From Daucus carota subsp. sativus (taxonomy: Eukaryota; Streptophyta; Magnoliopsida; Apiales; Apiaceae): a stretch of DNA of 64,000 nucleotides. Below are positions 32,021-42,222 of this stretch, piece by piece. The first letter of the stretch is position 1. Each line of letters starts with the position of its first letter. Position numbers and translations under genes: made by a program. The notes beneath the pieces are model-generated. The model was not told the DNA's origin and made no database searches. It was given only the letters and a program-made list of their open reading frames with translations. The stretch spans positions 44,071,454-44,135,453 of the forward strand of contig NC_030389.2 of the NCBI RefSeq assembly GCF_001625215.2. The letters run 5' to 3'.

Positions 32021-34610
32021 AAAAAGGAAATCCTATGATCATGAAAATCTCACTATTTACTCACGTGCCTGTGACAACCTCACGTGACCAGAAGGCGGCT
32101 GTGATCAAACAATAAATACACTCCGAGGCACACCTGCCAGCTAAGCAACGAACAACTAAGATTATGGGCGGGTGGGGCCCACATGTAATAAAAAGAAACA
32201 TCGGGTCTGACTAAAATCACCTGCCGTTCATTTCACCAGCTCACAGTAATCCGACATGTGTCCCCTCGAAACAACAGAGGGCCGTGTGTTTTTAAATGCG
32301 ATATTAGAATCTAGTATTATATGTATGTGTATATCTAGTGTTCTAAATCTATCTTCTTTGTTGCTTGACACGTGGACTTTTACATGGTTGTTGATAAGCT
32401 TTGAGGGACCATCATATCTTTTACTTCTTCTTATCCAACTATTTTTTCTTATTTTTTTATTTAGCTATCACTTTCCTTTCTTTTTGCCTTTACTTTCTCC
32501 TTTTTCCACTATATTCCCTTTTTTGAAGGTGTTTGTAATTGACCTCACATATTTTAATAGTATTTTTGTATTATTTCTATGCCGGTACATGTTTTTGTAT
32601 AATTTTGTATGACCAGACATTCAGACTACATAGTTGTTAGTAAATTGGGTTGCAGATAATATAATACTATAATTATGTGAAGATCAATTATCATATTATT
32701 AATTTTATAATAAATTGAATTATTCGAGATATTATTATAATATTTTTTTTAGACTAAAAAATTTGGATATTAAATATGTTAAGTGATGTGAAAACAAAAT
32801 AATTATTTATATATTTAGCTCATTTTTTATTTCATAATCAGGTTATAATTGACAAGTCTTTCAAAAAAAAAAAAAGGTTATAATTGATAAGTGGTGATAT
32901 TGTGTCTGCTGGGTTTCGGTGCTGGTTTTATTATGTGATTTATCTTAATAAAACCATTTGTTTGTAGAAAAAATCTTTATAAAATATTTAACTATTCTTA
33001 TTTAGTTTCATAACTTGTTTCTAGAAAATGTGTTTTTGAAAAAAAATAATTTATAAAATTATATCTTATAAAATATTTAAAATGCGTGTCCAACCCTGCC
33101 GGTACTCGAAGGAGTATAAAGTTTAAAACATACCTGGACAAACCTTAACCTCATCTTACACAAAGTCACAAAAACCTTCAACCTTGTACAGAAAAGGAAC
33201 TTGCAGATAGCACAAAATTCTAGCCTAATGTTCACTGCAGAATTAGGACAAGTCAGAGGAGTACTTGGCTGAAAGCCCTGCACCATCTTTCCTAACTTCC
33301 ACAATTAGGTACAGATCTTTTGTTTACCTAGCCCAATAACCGAATTTGTTAGTACAATTTTGGATTCATTCACCTCAAGCCTGGAGGCTGGAGTTAAGTA
33401 TGTCTATGGAACACGCTAAATATTTAAGTGGTCAGGAAAATTGTAGCAGACAGAGTCTCGACTTGTCAGGGTGCATGATGTAACTACTTAGGTTAATATT
33501 CTTCGTAGACTTGGAAACAGAAGAGATTAAAAAATACACTCTCTCTTATTTAGCAAAAAATAAAAAAAATCCACTCTCTTTGTGCACATGAATTTGGATA
33601 CATCGAGGGAAATTTGGATACATAGACGGACGGAGACTCGATATAATATGGACTTTTATTCTCCTATAAAATATTATTTTATAACTTATTTTTTAAAAAA
33701 ATATTCTTAATAAAAATTTAAATATTAACCTTTTATTCATTGTTTATCGCTTGAATCTTTTGTCTAAATCTGACGATTTTTTAAAACGACACCAAACCAA
33801 CATGAAAATTTAGTGTTTGTGTTTACATTTTAAATACAAGACATGAAAAATACACGAACACGAAATATACGACAAAGATGTAATGTCGATTTTGCGTTTA
33901 CCCCTCGTATACACGACACGTGATAAATGAATAAATAAATAAATAAATATACATTATATAATATAATCAAAATTCAGTATTTAATTTTTATAACATATAT
34001 TGTATATAAAAATATAATTTATTATTTTGAAATATGACCTCCTAAATTGTGAGGTGTGTAAATGTGAGTCTTGTGACAGTTAAATATATTTTTACACTTA
34101 TTACATGAAAAATACACAAAGCGTGCCTGACACGTTTCGAAATGGATATGATTTACGATTACCTACACGAATTTTAAATAGATCGAATATGATTAAGTAC
34201 ACGAAATATGAAAATACAATATACACAAACAATTTGTCAGGTCTATTTTGCCCAATGTCAAATATTTTTCAACTTAAAATCACAAACAATCCTGAACACC
34301 AATAAGTCAGGAGACAAACAGACTCATTAGTTGAACGTATATATTTTTAAGAAGTCAAGGGTTCCAGTCGGAACGCACCTGTTAGTCGAGAAATGAGTGG
34401 CATAAATTTATAACATTTGTACAGATGGTCTTCGAAAGGGGGGTTTCTTTTTCTTTCTTTTTCTTAAGTTTGTTGTGATGAGACTGGGAACAGGTGATAG
34501 CAACTGATGAAGTGGTGAAGACATTATAGAATGTAAATGGAAAAGATCGCTAGGTGGAAATTTCTGACTCTTCAGCCTCTTTACTAAACTCCACCCATTA
34601 ATACAAAATA

Positions 34611-34728
34611 GAGTTTATTGCATTTTGCACCCCCCTGGATTTCCGAAAAAGCACTTTATGGCGTATACTTTGTATAATTGCAGCGTGCACCCCTCTCGTT
34701 TGAAAAGCGCGGCATTTGGAACCCTTCC
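34611..34728 (+). repeat. Left terminal inverted repeat of the MULE
   Basis: 118 bp. Matches the right end except one T/C difference at position 15. Contains GGCGTATACTTTGTATAATT, AT-rich and possibly promoter-active. Similarity ends abruptly after AACCCTTCC. Confidence 0.95.
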
Positions 34729-34815
34729 GTCATTGAACCGTTAAGTTTACTGAAGACCGTTAACTGAGGGGCATTTGACCCATTTCCAACACAGTAAAAG
34801 TACCGTTACCCCTCA

Positions 34816-34828
34816 GTTGTATATATAC
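34816..34828 (+). promoter_or_regulatory. TATA box of the MULE small gene
   Basis: TTGTATATATACAC lies about 100 bp before the start codon at 34930 and 90 bp inside the left terminal repeat. The leader between is a TCTC-rich pyrimidine tract. Confidence 0.5.
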
Positions 34829-34929
34829 ACATGTAGTAAATAATTTTTATTTGTCTCTCTCCCATCTCATCTCTTCTGTTCTTATCCCTTCTTCTCTTCT
34901 TCTCTTCTTTATTTACTTTTTCATCGATA

Positions 34930-35355
34930 ATGGCTGAAAGATGTCTTTGTGGTAATTGGTTGGCAACAAAAACTGCTTGGACTGATTTAAATGCAGGCCG
35001 GCGGTTTGTTTCTTGTGAAAGATGTCGTTTTTTCCGGTGGTTGGATGAGCCGCTTTGTGAGCGTGCAAGAGCAATAATCCCTGGGTTGTTGAGAAAAATT
35101 AATAAGCTCGAAGCACAAACAAAACAAGTTGAGTGCAAGAGAATTGGATTTGGTTTGGAACAGATCGGAGGTCATTTGGCATGTTCCGAGGCAGGGAGAA
35201 GGGGTTTCGTGGGTGAAAGGGACATGGAGTACCTAAAAGGATCTAAAGATGAGAAGTGCGGTTGCAATGTTGCACTTACTTTGTTGATTGTCACCTGGAT
35301 TGCAATAATTTTGTATAGTTTCTGCAAGATCCAAGATGTTGAAGTAGATGACTAG
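34930..35355 (+). CDS. MULE accessory protein: GRF zinc finger plus C-terminal membrane helix, 141 aa
   Basis: Intronless gene inside the transposon. Residues about 5-40 match the GRF-type zinc finger: CLCG (Cys 5, 7), TAWT, NAGRRF, then Cys 29 and 32 and FFRWLDE. A short helical, Lys/Glu-containing middle follows (LLRKINKLEAQTKQVE). Residues about 113-132 are one hydrophobic helix (ALTLLIVTWIAIILYSF) with a nine-residue acidic tail, so it looks tail-anchored. GRF fingers in other proteins bind single-stranded or structured nucleic acid; plant GRF-plus-helix proteins are widespread but uncharacterised to my knowledge. It occupies the mudrB-like position of the element yet shows no mudrB similarity that I can see. 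Possible jobs are assisting transposase, counteracting silencing, or a captured host gene; none is shown. Confidence 0.85.
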   Translation: MAERCLCGNWLATKTAWTDLNAGRRFVSCERCRFFRWLDEPLCERARAIIPGLLRKINKLEAQTKQVECKRIGFGLEQIGGHLACSEAGRRGFVGERDMEYLKGSKDEKCGCNVALTLLIVTWIAIILYSFCKIQDVEVDD

Positions 35356-35819
35356 GTTGGTAGGTAGTTGTTCATGTCATTATCTTCGATTTAAGTAGTT
35401 TCATTGAGTAATGTTTGATGAACGGTGTATTGTATTGGTTTGAAATGAATTCTCTTAATGCGTCTCTCATGTTTGTTTTGTGTTTGAGAGGCATAGCACA
35501 TATGAGGACAGATGCTACAATAAAACAGATGAAGAGAGAAGTAAAAGCAGAAAACAAATTGAAGTAGAAAGCAAGTATAAATGCTAACCAAACTCAATCA
35601 ATAGCATAAAAGCAGCTGGATAGCATAAATGTTTTGCTCTTAATGTTTAGGATCAGATACAACCAACCAAAAGACATTCAAGTTTTGAAGCGGCCAACAA
35701 CAAAAGATATTGCTCAACAAAAAGAAACAGACCATTTCTCAAAAGTAAATGAAACAGAGCAATTCTCAAAAGACCCTAGTTGTTTCTGAACGAAAACAAT
35801 CCAAGTAGCAAATATAGTG
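35356..35819. other. Gap between the two convergent MULE genes
   Basis: 464 bp with no coding signal beyond short AT-rich frames; presumably the two 3' untranslated regions, which may overlap and form antisense RNA. Confidence 0.5.
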
Positions 35820-38800
35820 TCAATACCATGGGACCATGGGTCCCTTGTTCTTCCTTGATGCTCCCTGCAACTGCTTAAGAGTTGTGTATTTCTGACCATC
35901 TCTTTCGAAGTACTCAACTCCTGAGGGGCCTGTTTTTGCTGGTGGTTTGAAAGGTTTGACAATACCTCCATGAACGAGCAGCTGTTTGCCATCTTTGATT
36001 GGGCTGGATCTGGGAGATCTTCCGGCAAGTATCTTGAACCTAGGTGATTTCTTAGTCTCTGAATCTTGGCTGGCAAACATCTCATTTTGCGCTTTTTGTA
36101 GGTCATCTAGCTTTTGCTGCAGAGTTTCTCCATTTTCTTCATCTTCCTGCATCTTTTTCTCTGTATCAAGTTTCTACAGGACAAATGACAACCACACAAC
36201 ACCTTAGATCTCATGGAAAAACTCAATACTCACAAAAGTTGCAGGAAAAATCAGGGTTAAAATGTACCTTAGCAGTGCAAGATCTGGCATTGTGTCCAAG
36301 TTCCTTGCAGTAGTTGCATCTGGTTCTTGTTTCTCTCCACTTGAAGGGATCTTCTTTTTTGCTCTGACCAGTCTTCTGTTAGGCAAAACAAATCTTATTA
36401 GCTGCAAGCAAGATGTGCATGATAAATTATGGAGGGAGATATGTTATTATACCTCTTTGGTGCAGCTTCTGACATTGTGCTCCCACTCACCACAGTTGGA
36501 GCACCTAAGACTAGTTCCTTTTCTCTTCATGATCTGTGGATTATCTTCTCTGGGCTGGACCACATCATTTTTTTTCTCCCTTTTTTTCTTGGGCCTGCCA
36601 GGAGCAACTTTCTTTATTGGTGGCAAAGGGGCCTCCTGCTCAGTGTGTTCCCAATATTGCTCCCCACTAATGGGCTCCAAAATGTGATTGTAGACCTGCA
36701 AATATCTTTCTCTAGTATAGCATTCATGAATAAAATCCATGGGGTCCAACTTCTGGAAGTGAATACAAGCCACAGCATGGAAGCAAGGTATTCCAGTCAG
36801 CTGCCACTTCCTGCAGGCACATCTTCTTTGGTTCAAGTCCACCACCACCTCATGTCCTCCAGCTGACATGGTGACATGATATTTATCTCCTCCATTCCAA
36901 ACAGGAACTGCTTTGGATGCTTCTTTAATTGCCCTACATAAAAGGTAATTTTTGGCATTAAACTTCAAATTTTTAAGTCAATTACCACCTACATAAATCC
37001 CACCAAATAGTACTTACACATTCAGTTTTTTCATTGTCTTTGTGCAGAATTTTGTTTTGACTTTCTCCATTTTAGTCTTCCTTTTCTGAATCCTCACCAT
37101 GGCTGTCTTGTGGATATTCTTGAACATGGTTATAATTCCATTATCTCTAAATTTGTTGATGGCATTGTTAAACACCTCACAGTTGTTGTTGACAAAGACA
37201 TCTGATTTGCACACTTCTCTAAAACCTGACCTAGACCATTGAGACCTAGGCTTGGCAGCCAACCAATCATAAGCTTTTTTATTTAGCTGTGAAAATAAAA
37301 AGATTTGGAGCATTAACAAATTTGGAGCATTAACAAATTAGGAGCATTTCAACTAAATTAGGAGCATTTAAAAATAGCAATATAACAAAATTAGGAGCAT
37401 ACCTTTTTCAAATTCTCCATGTTCAAGTTGAAAAAGTAGTCTGTAGTTGAGCGTGCAGCCATCCACATCTGTCTAGCAACTCCAAGTCCCTTAAACTCCT
37501 TTTTCATGTTGCTGTATAAGTGCATGACACAGAATCTGATTTCAGCTTGTGGGAAATGTGTCTCAAGTGCATTTACCAGGCCCTACAAGTACAGATAGCA
37601 GAAATGAGGATCACATTCAAAATATATGAATAAAAAAGTAAAAGAGTATAAGTATAGAGAATTACCTTCTGCCTATCTGAGATAAATGTGTAAGTCCCAC
37701 TGTTTTCTATACTCAAATCTGCCTTTATTAATCCTAAAAACCAGTCCCAGCTGCTGTTGTTCTCAGCTTCCACATGTGCCCAAGCAAGGGGGTACATCCC
37801 CTCATTGGGATCTGTAGCCACTGCAGTCAACAGAATACCCCCAAAAGGGCCTTTTAGATGGCAACCATCTAAGCCAATTAGGGGCCTGCAACCTTCAAGA
37901 AACCCTTCTTTCAGGGGCCCCAACATGACATAGAACCTCTTGAATCTCCTTTCTTCAAGCCCATTACCAGCTGGTTCTGTCATCAACTTGATTGTGGAGG
38001 TTGGCATTACTTTCTTCACTTCATTAGCATACAAGTATAGCTTTTTGAATTCTTCTTCATGCTTTCCTATAATGGTTTCTTTGGCCTTTCTCAAAGCTCT
38101 GTATGCCATTGTCTCAGAGATATTGCACTTGAGATCATTCACCAACTTTGCATGAAATGCCTGCAAAGGCCAGCTAGGGTTCATCCTCACCTCATGCTCA
38201 TATGACCTGGCCAACCAACTGGAATTGATCTGTTTCTGCACCCATGTAGGGCTACATGTGTGTGTGTTGCATATTGTCTTGATCTGAATATTACTTGATC
38301 TCTGCTGTTTTATGCCATAACACTTCCAGTCACAGCCATCTGAGCATACCCACTTGATTTTGTCAGAATGATTTTTCTTCAATCTTATGCCTCTTTGTTG
38401 TGTAATTGCATGTTGTCTCACTGCTTCCCTAAATACTGCAGCACTGCTAAAAACCATGCCCATCCTGAACTGAGGATTCTCCATATCAATATACTCATTA
38501 AATTCTGGGTAGGTGGAGTCATCCTCATCACAAGAAGAGACAGCCATCCTCTCAACATTGCTGTCATATGAACTCTCTGAGCTAGAGCTATCATCTTCTT
38601 CCTCTGCTTTTGCTTGATTTTCAACATCTTCTTCCTCATTCTCCATTTCCACTTTTGAAGTCCCACTTTTGCTTGATTTCTCAGTCAACTTAGGCCCCCC
38701 CTTTTTGCTCAAGTTCACTTCTGAATTCTTCTCCTTTTGTAATCTCTGGCTCTTCCTCAAGCCTCCTCCAATGCTCTTCTGGCTAGCTGTTCTCTGGCTG

Positions 38801-40182
38801 CCCTTGTCTTCATTGCTCTTCTCCCTAATTCTCTGACTCTGTCTCAATTTCACCTCACCACTCTTCTTCTTTTCACTCTGACTCAACTTCTCTTCACCAC
38901 CTTGCTCTGCACCAACATTACCCTCAGAAACCACACTCTTCTGCCTTGTTTTCCTCTTTTCTTCACTCAGTTTACTCTGGCTCACAGTCTTCTGACTTGT
39001 TCTCAGTGCCTTCTCTTTTGCCTTGTTCTCAGTCTTCTTCTCTTTTGCCTTTATCTCAGTAATCACAGTCTTCTCCCTAGGTTTTCTTTGACTCTGGCTC
39101 AGTTTGTCTTCAATATGTTGCTTCCTTTCAATAGGTCTCTGGCTGCTCTTACCTTCACTGGTGTTCCTCTTCACAGTTTTTGGTGTCAAATCATTACCTT
39201 CTTCATCAAGAACAACTGGTGTTTCTTCTGTATTCTTAAAGAGCCCCCTCAACATTGAATACCTACCTCTCTTTCTAGCTCTATATGGTGGATTAGGTGG
39301 AGGCACCCTCCTCTTCTTTTTAGGCTTAGGACAGTCACTCTCACTAGAATCCATGTTGGAACTGTCACCATGGAAACTTTGTTTTTCCTCTTCATCCTCA
39401 TCTACACCTTCCTCATCCACCTCATTCAGAGCTTCTCCAACTTCAACTCTAATGTCCTCTATCCTCTGTATCCTCTGATCTATAGCCAATTGACTAAATG
39501 AAATATCCCAATTTTCACCATCTAAACCAGGGCCATTAGGGGTTAAATACAGCCTAACTAATTTGTAATTGCTCTCTACCAAGGTTTTAAGTAGGTCAAG
39601 GTCCCTTTCAGTTTCAATTGGCATGATGTTAGCTGCTGCAAACTCTAATTCATTAAGCAAAAACCAGAGGTCCATACTATCAGTGCTACAACCAACCTCC
39701 CTAACCATAGCTTCAATTTCAAACAAACACAAACCCTCCACAGAACACATGTCAAAATATGCAATATCACCCCCAACATATTCAGAAAATTCAGAGTTAA
39801 ACTGACCACCATAGTGTAGTTTAATCGAAAAGTATGGACTCATATCTGCATACAAAAATTGTTTTCTCAAGCTTTAAACAACAAGGGGACCACACTACTT
39901 TAATTAATCGAACAGATTCACATCAATGGGACCACAAACATATATAAAAACAAAACCCTAGATACCACAAAAAGACAACATGCATGAAATATATCCAACT
40001 CAGTACGAATGCCATATAAACACAATTAAAGCAAGCATATGTGAGAGACGAAGATCGTGCTTACCACCATAAGCCGGGATTTCATCACTTCCACCAGCAA
40101 ATGCGCCTGAACCAGCATCGTCCATCGCTTTCAGCCCTCCTGCATCATTTACGCCTGAAGTACTCCTTAATCGCCCTCTCAT
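35820..40182 (-). CDS. MULE transposase (MURA/MuDR type), 7 exons, 1,229 aa
   Basis: Cut-and-paste transposase. Exon model (minus): 40065-40182, 37666-39845, 37403-37582, 37018-37286, 36453-36933, 36268-36375, 35820-36173; all GT-AG, total 3,690 bp, frame open. Domains in order: PB1-like N-terminal domain (MSPYFSIKLHYGG, from about residue 41); a long charged region with many SQR/SQK repeats (about 215-430); MuDR DNA-binding domain (ENPQFRMGMVFSSAAVFREA); MULE catalytic core with Asp near 699 (LIGLDGCHLKG) and Asp near 763 (TFISDRQKG), then FCVMHLYSNMKKEFKG; SWIM zinc finger (CACRKWQLTGIPCFH, about 953-970); two CCHC knuckles (CSNCGEWEHNVRSC and CNYCKELGHNARSC); and a basic Pro-rich tail. The second knuckle appears only with the exon-6 frame given here, which supports the model. 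Third acidic residue not assigned. Confidence 0.88.
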
Positions 40183-40425
40183 CGTCGTTCGTTATTGATT
40201 TTAGGTTTACGAGATTGTGGTGTGAGTAAGCTTGTACTGGTGTAGTGGTGTGAGGAATACGGAACGGTGTTAAGGGGGGATGAGGGAATTGGAGGGAATT
40301 AGGGATTTTACGGTAAGTTTTTTTAATTTAATTATTAAACAAGAGTTAAAGGGTGAATGGTCATCAATACCCTTAAATTTTAACGTTAACTGGTCAAAGC
40401 CAGTCAATATTAACAGAAATGGGTG

Positions 40426-40543
40426 GGAAGGGTTCCAAATGCCGCGCTTTTCAAACGAGAGGGGTGCACGCTGCAATTATACAAAGTATACGCCATAAAG
40501 TGCTTTTTCGGAAATCCAGGGGGGTGCGAAATGCAATAAACTC
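40426..40543 (-). repeat. Right terminal inverted repeat of the MULE
   Basis: 118 bp, inverted copy of 34611-34728. The transposase start codon lies about 240 bp inside it, so the promoter is likely in or next to the repeat. Confidence 0.95.
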
Positions 40544-40764
40544 TACAAAATAATACGTAATTAATTTGGTCCACAAGAATGAGATAAGTATATTTGACGT
40601 TCACTAAGCTCCAAATTTGTGTTTGTTAGTATTTCTTACAGATTAGTAGTATATGATAGATCTCGGGGAACCCATGATCCGGGGTGATAGATGATAAGTC
40701 GTTGTTATAGATTCCTCTGTGATCCATTCATCAACCTAAAAAATGAAATTTCGAGTGAATGGAG

Positions 40765-40861
40765 TGTTGAAATATAGTATAAGATTCATTTGAGACCTTC
40801 CTCTAACACGTTAAGATTTTAAAGATTTTAGATGACCAGACTCTTAACATGGTATCAGATC
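40765..40861 (+). mobile_element. LTR-retrotransposon fossil: short LTR plus primer site
   Basis: An 85-bp LTR-like segment from TGTTGAAATATAGTATAAG to CTCTTAACA is followed at once by a primer-binding-like word TGGTATCAGATC, complementary to initiator Met tRNA in many plant copia and TRIM elements. The very short LTR suggests a TRIM or a solo remnant. No second LTR or coding part seen nearby; it is broken and its age is unknown. Confidence 0.45.
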
Positions 40862-42162
40862 TCTGACTTACGGGAAACACGGATTCTGTTTCCGGATAAA
40901 ACTCTTGCAGGACTGTTTTTGCCAAATGTACTATGTCGGTATTGTAAATTCGTGGAAACACATAAGGGTATGGTTTGCCAATAATTCTTGTCAAGTCACC
41001 TTATCAATGCACAAACTAGTTGGTGCTGGCTGCATGAATCAGTGTTCTCCACTTCCTCACGAGCCTTATGGTTGTGCTTCGCACTCAATTCAGAATACCA
41101 GATTATCAGGCCAACAGATATCGATGAAAAATGATGTGATTGAATATAAGGGATAGTTGCCTGCCAGTTGCGAATCATTTTCTCTGTTCTGTAAACTGAT
41201 AGGAAGACAGAACAAAGAACTGTTAAATCATACCCTAAGAGTTGTAATATTATTAAGGAGAATTCTTGTCGGATTATTAAGAGTGAAGGCCATCGCTTCA
41301 TTCCTCTTAGCAATGACACAAGAAAAGCATCGTGTTCTTTGTCTGGATTTTCATTAGCCACAAGATATGGATAAGTACTCTGTGGCACTATATTTTTTCC
41401 CTCTGCATTTGGGAAATGCTAGGTTGCTAGTATTAAACATTTGGATTTTTTGATTCACTGGACTAAATTTCAGAAGTAATGCTACGTACAAGTCCCAGAT
41501 TCGACCCCTAAAGGCCTAATAGAGCGTCCCAGATGCAATTAATGAAGCATTTTCCATCTGTCATTCTGTATGTAATTGCCTCTTGACACATCGTGAACGC
41601 CTCATTATGAATGTGTATGGGAGCTTGATGAGGGACCTGCAGCATATTCTTTTGGGAAACAAAAAGGAGGTTAATGTGGGCATCTTGCTATCTTGATCTT
41701 TATGGTTGTTGTCTATTTGTTATTTGTCATTGAATGCTACCGAAGGCTTGCTTATTGAGCAAAGAACTGCAACTGTAAGCAGGTCACCGTTCTTGCCTAT
41801 ATGAATTCACATAAACTAACTAATGAAAGCTGGATTGGTAAACAGAACTCATCAATAACCTGATCAAGGCTGTCAAATATGTCATTTTGCTCGTGTCTAA
41901 GTATCTTCTCTTAGCTAAAAAAACCAGACTTTTTGGTTTATAGTAGATTTTGTGTTCAAATTTTAGTTTCTATCAACTCTAGCATATTGTCAGCCATCGT
42001 GATTCATGACTCAACAAACTGTTATGGTAAATTCCTGTCAAAAGAATTGAACACAGTGTAGCTTGCCTTCATTTGTAAACTGCATTGGACTTTTGTCTTT
42101 TAGCATTTGTGAATTTATAATTATGCAGATTTCCCAGTTCGGTTTGCTGAGAAATATCTGTA

Positions 42163-42222
42163 ACCAGATTTGAACTGGTGACACGAGGATTTTCAGTCCT
42201 CTGCTCTACCAGCTGAGCTATT
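42163..42222 (-). pseudogene. trnF-GAA: Plastid-type trnF(GAA) fragment, 60 bp
   Basis: On the minus strand the sequence runs from ATAGCTCAGCTGGTAGAGC through the anticodon stem-loop GGACTGAAAATCC to GTTCAAATCTGGTT, the D, anticodon and T arms of the tRNA-Phe familiar from land-plant chloroplast genomes (plant mitochondria can carry the same gene). Both halves of the acceptor stem are replaced by unrelated bases, so it cannot be a working tRNA. It is a small organelle-to-nucleus transfer relic. Confidence 0.85.

Larger units (their letters stand above)
29700..34601. other. Spacer between Dof gene and the Mutator-like element
   Basis: About 4.9 kb, no gene supported. Contains two copies of a GCTTCTG-rich dispersed repeat, one copy of the GGTTGGCTATAAT repeat (inverted) and an AT-rich zone 32640-33080. 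At 33780-34260 there is a stretch with many ACACGA/AATACACGAA words, probably another diverged repeat. Open frames at 31297-31539, 32256-32612 and 33077-33304 show no family signature. Confidence 0.55.
34611..40543. mobile_element. Complete autonomous Mutator-like element (MULE), 5,933 bp
   Basis: Flanked by a perfect 9-bp target duplication TACAAAATA (34602-34610 and 40544-40552). Terminal inverted repeats of 118 bp (34611-34728 and 40426-40543) begin GAGTTTATTGCATTT and differ at one base by my reading. Inside are two uninterrupted genes pointing toward each other: a GRF zinc-finger/membrane protein reading rightward from the left end, and a full MULE transposase reading leftward from the right end. 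Convergent genes started from opposite termini are known from maize MuDR (mudrA and mudrB). Near-identical ends, a perfect duplication and intact genes together point to a recent insertion and possible present activity; activity itself is inference. Confidence 0.95.

Noticed and set aside
38902-39478. Leu/Ser-rich plus-strand frames across the transposase gene
   Set aside because: Antisense of the Lys/Glu/SQR-rich linker of the transposase; not independent genes.
40996-41388. 130-codon minus-strand frame in the gene-poor region
   Set aside because: No domain, no homologous word and an odd composition; overlapped by another equally long frame on the plus strand.
42163-42222. Working nuclear tRNA-Phe gene
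   Set aside because: Acceptor stem is missing on both sides and the body is plastid-type.
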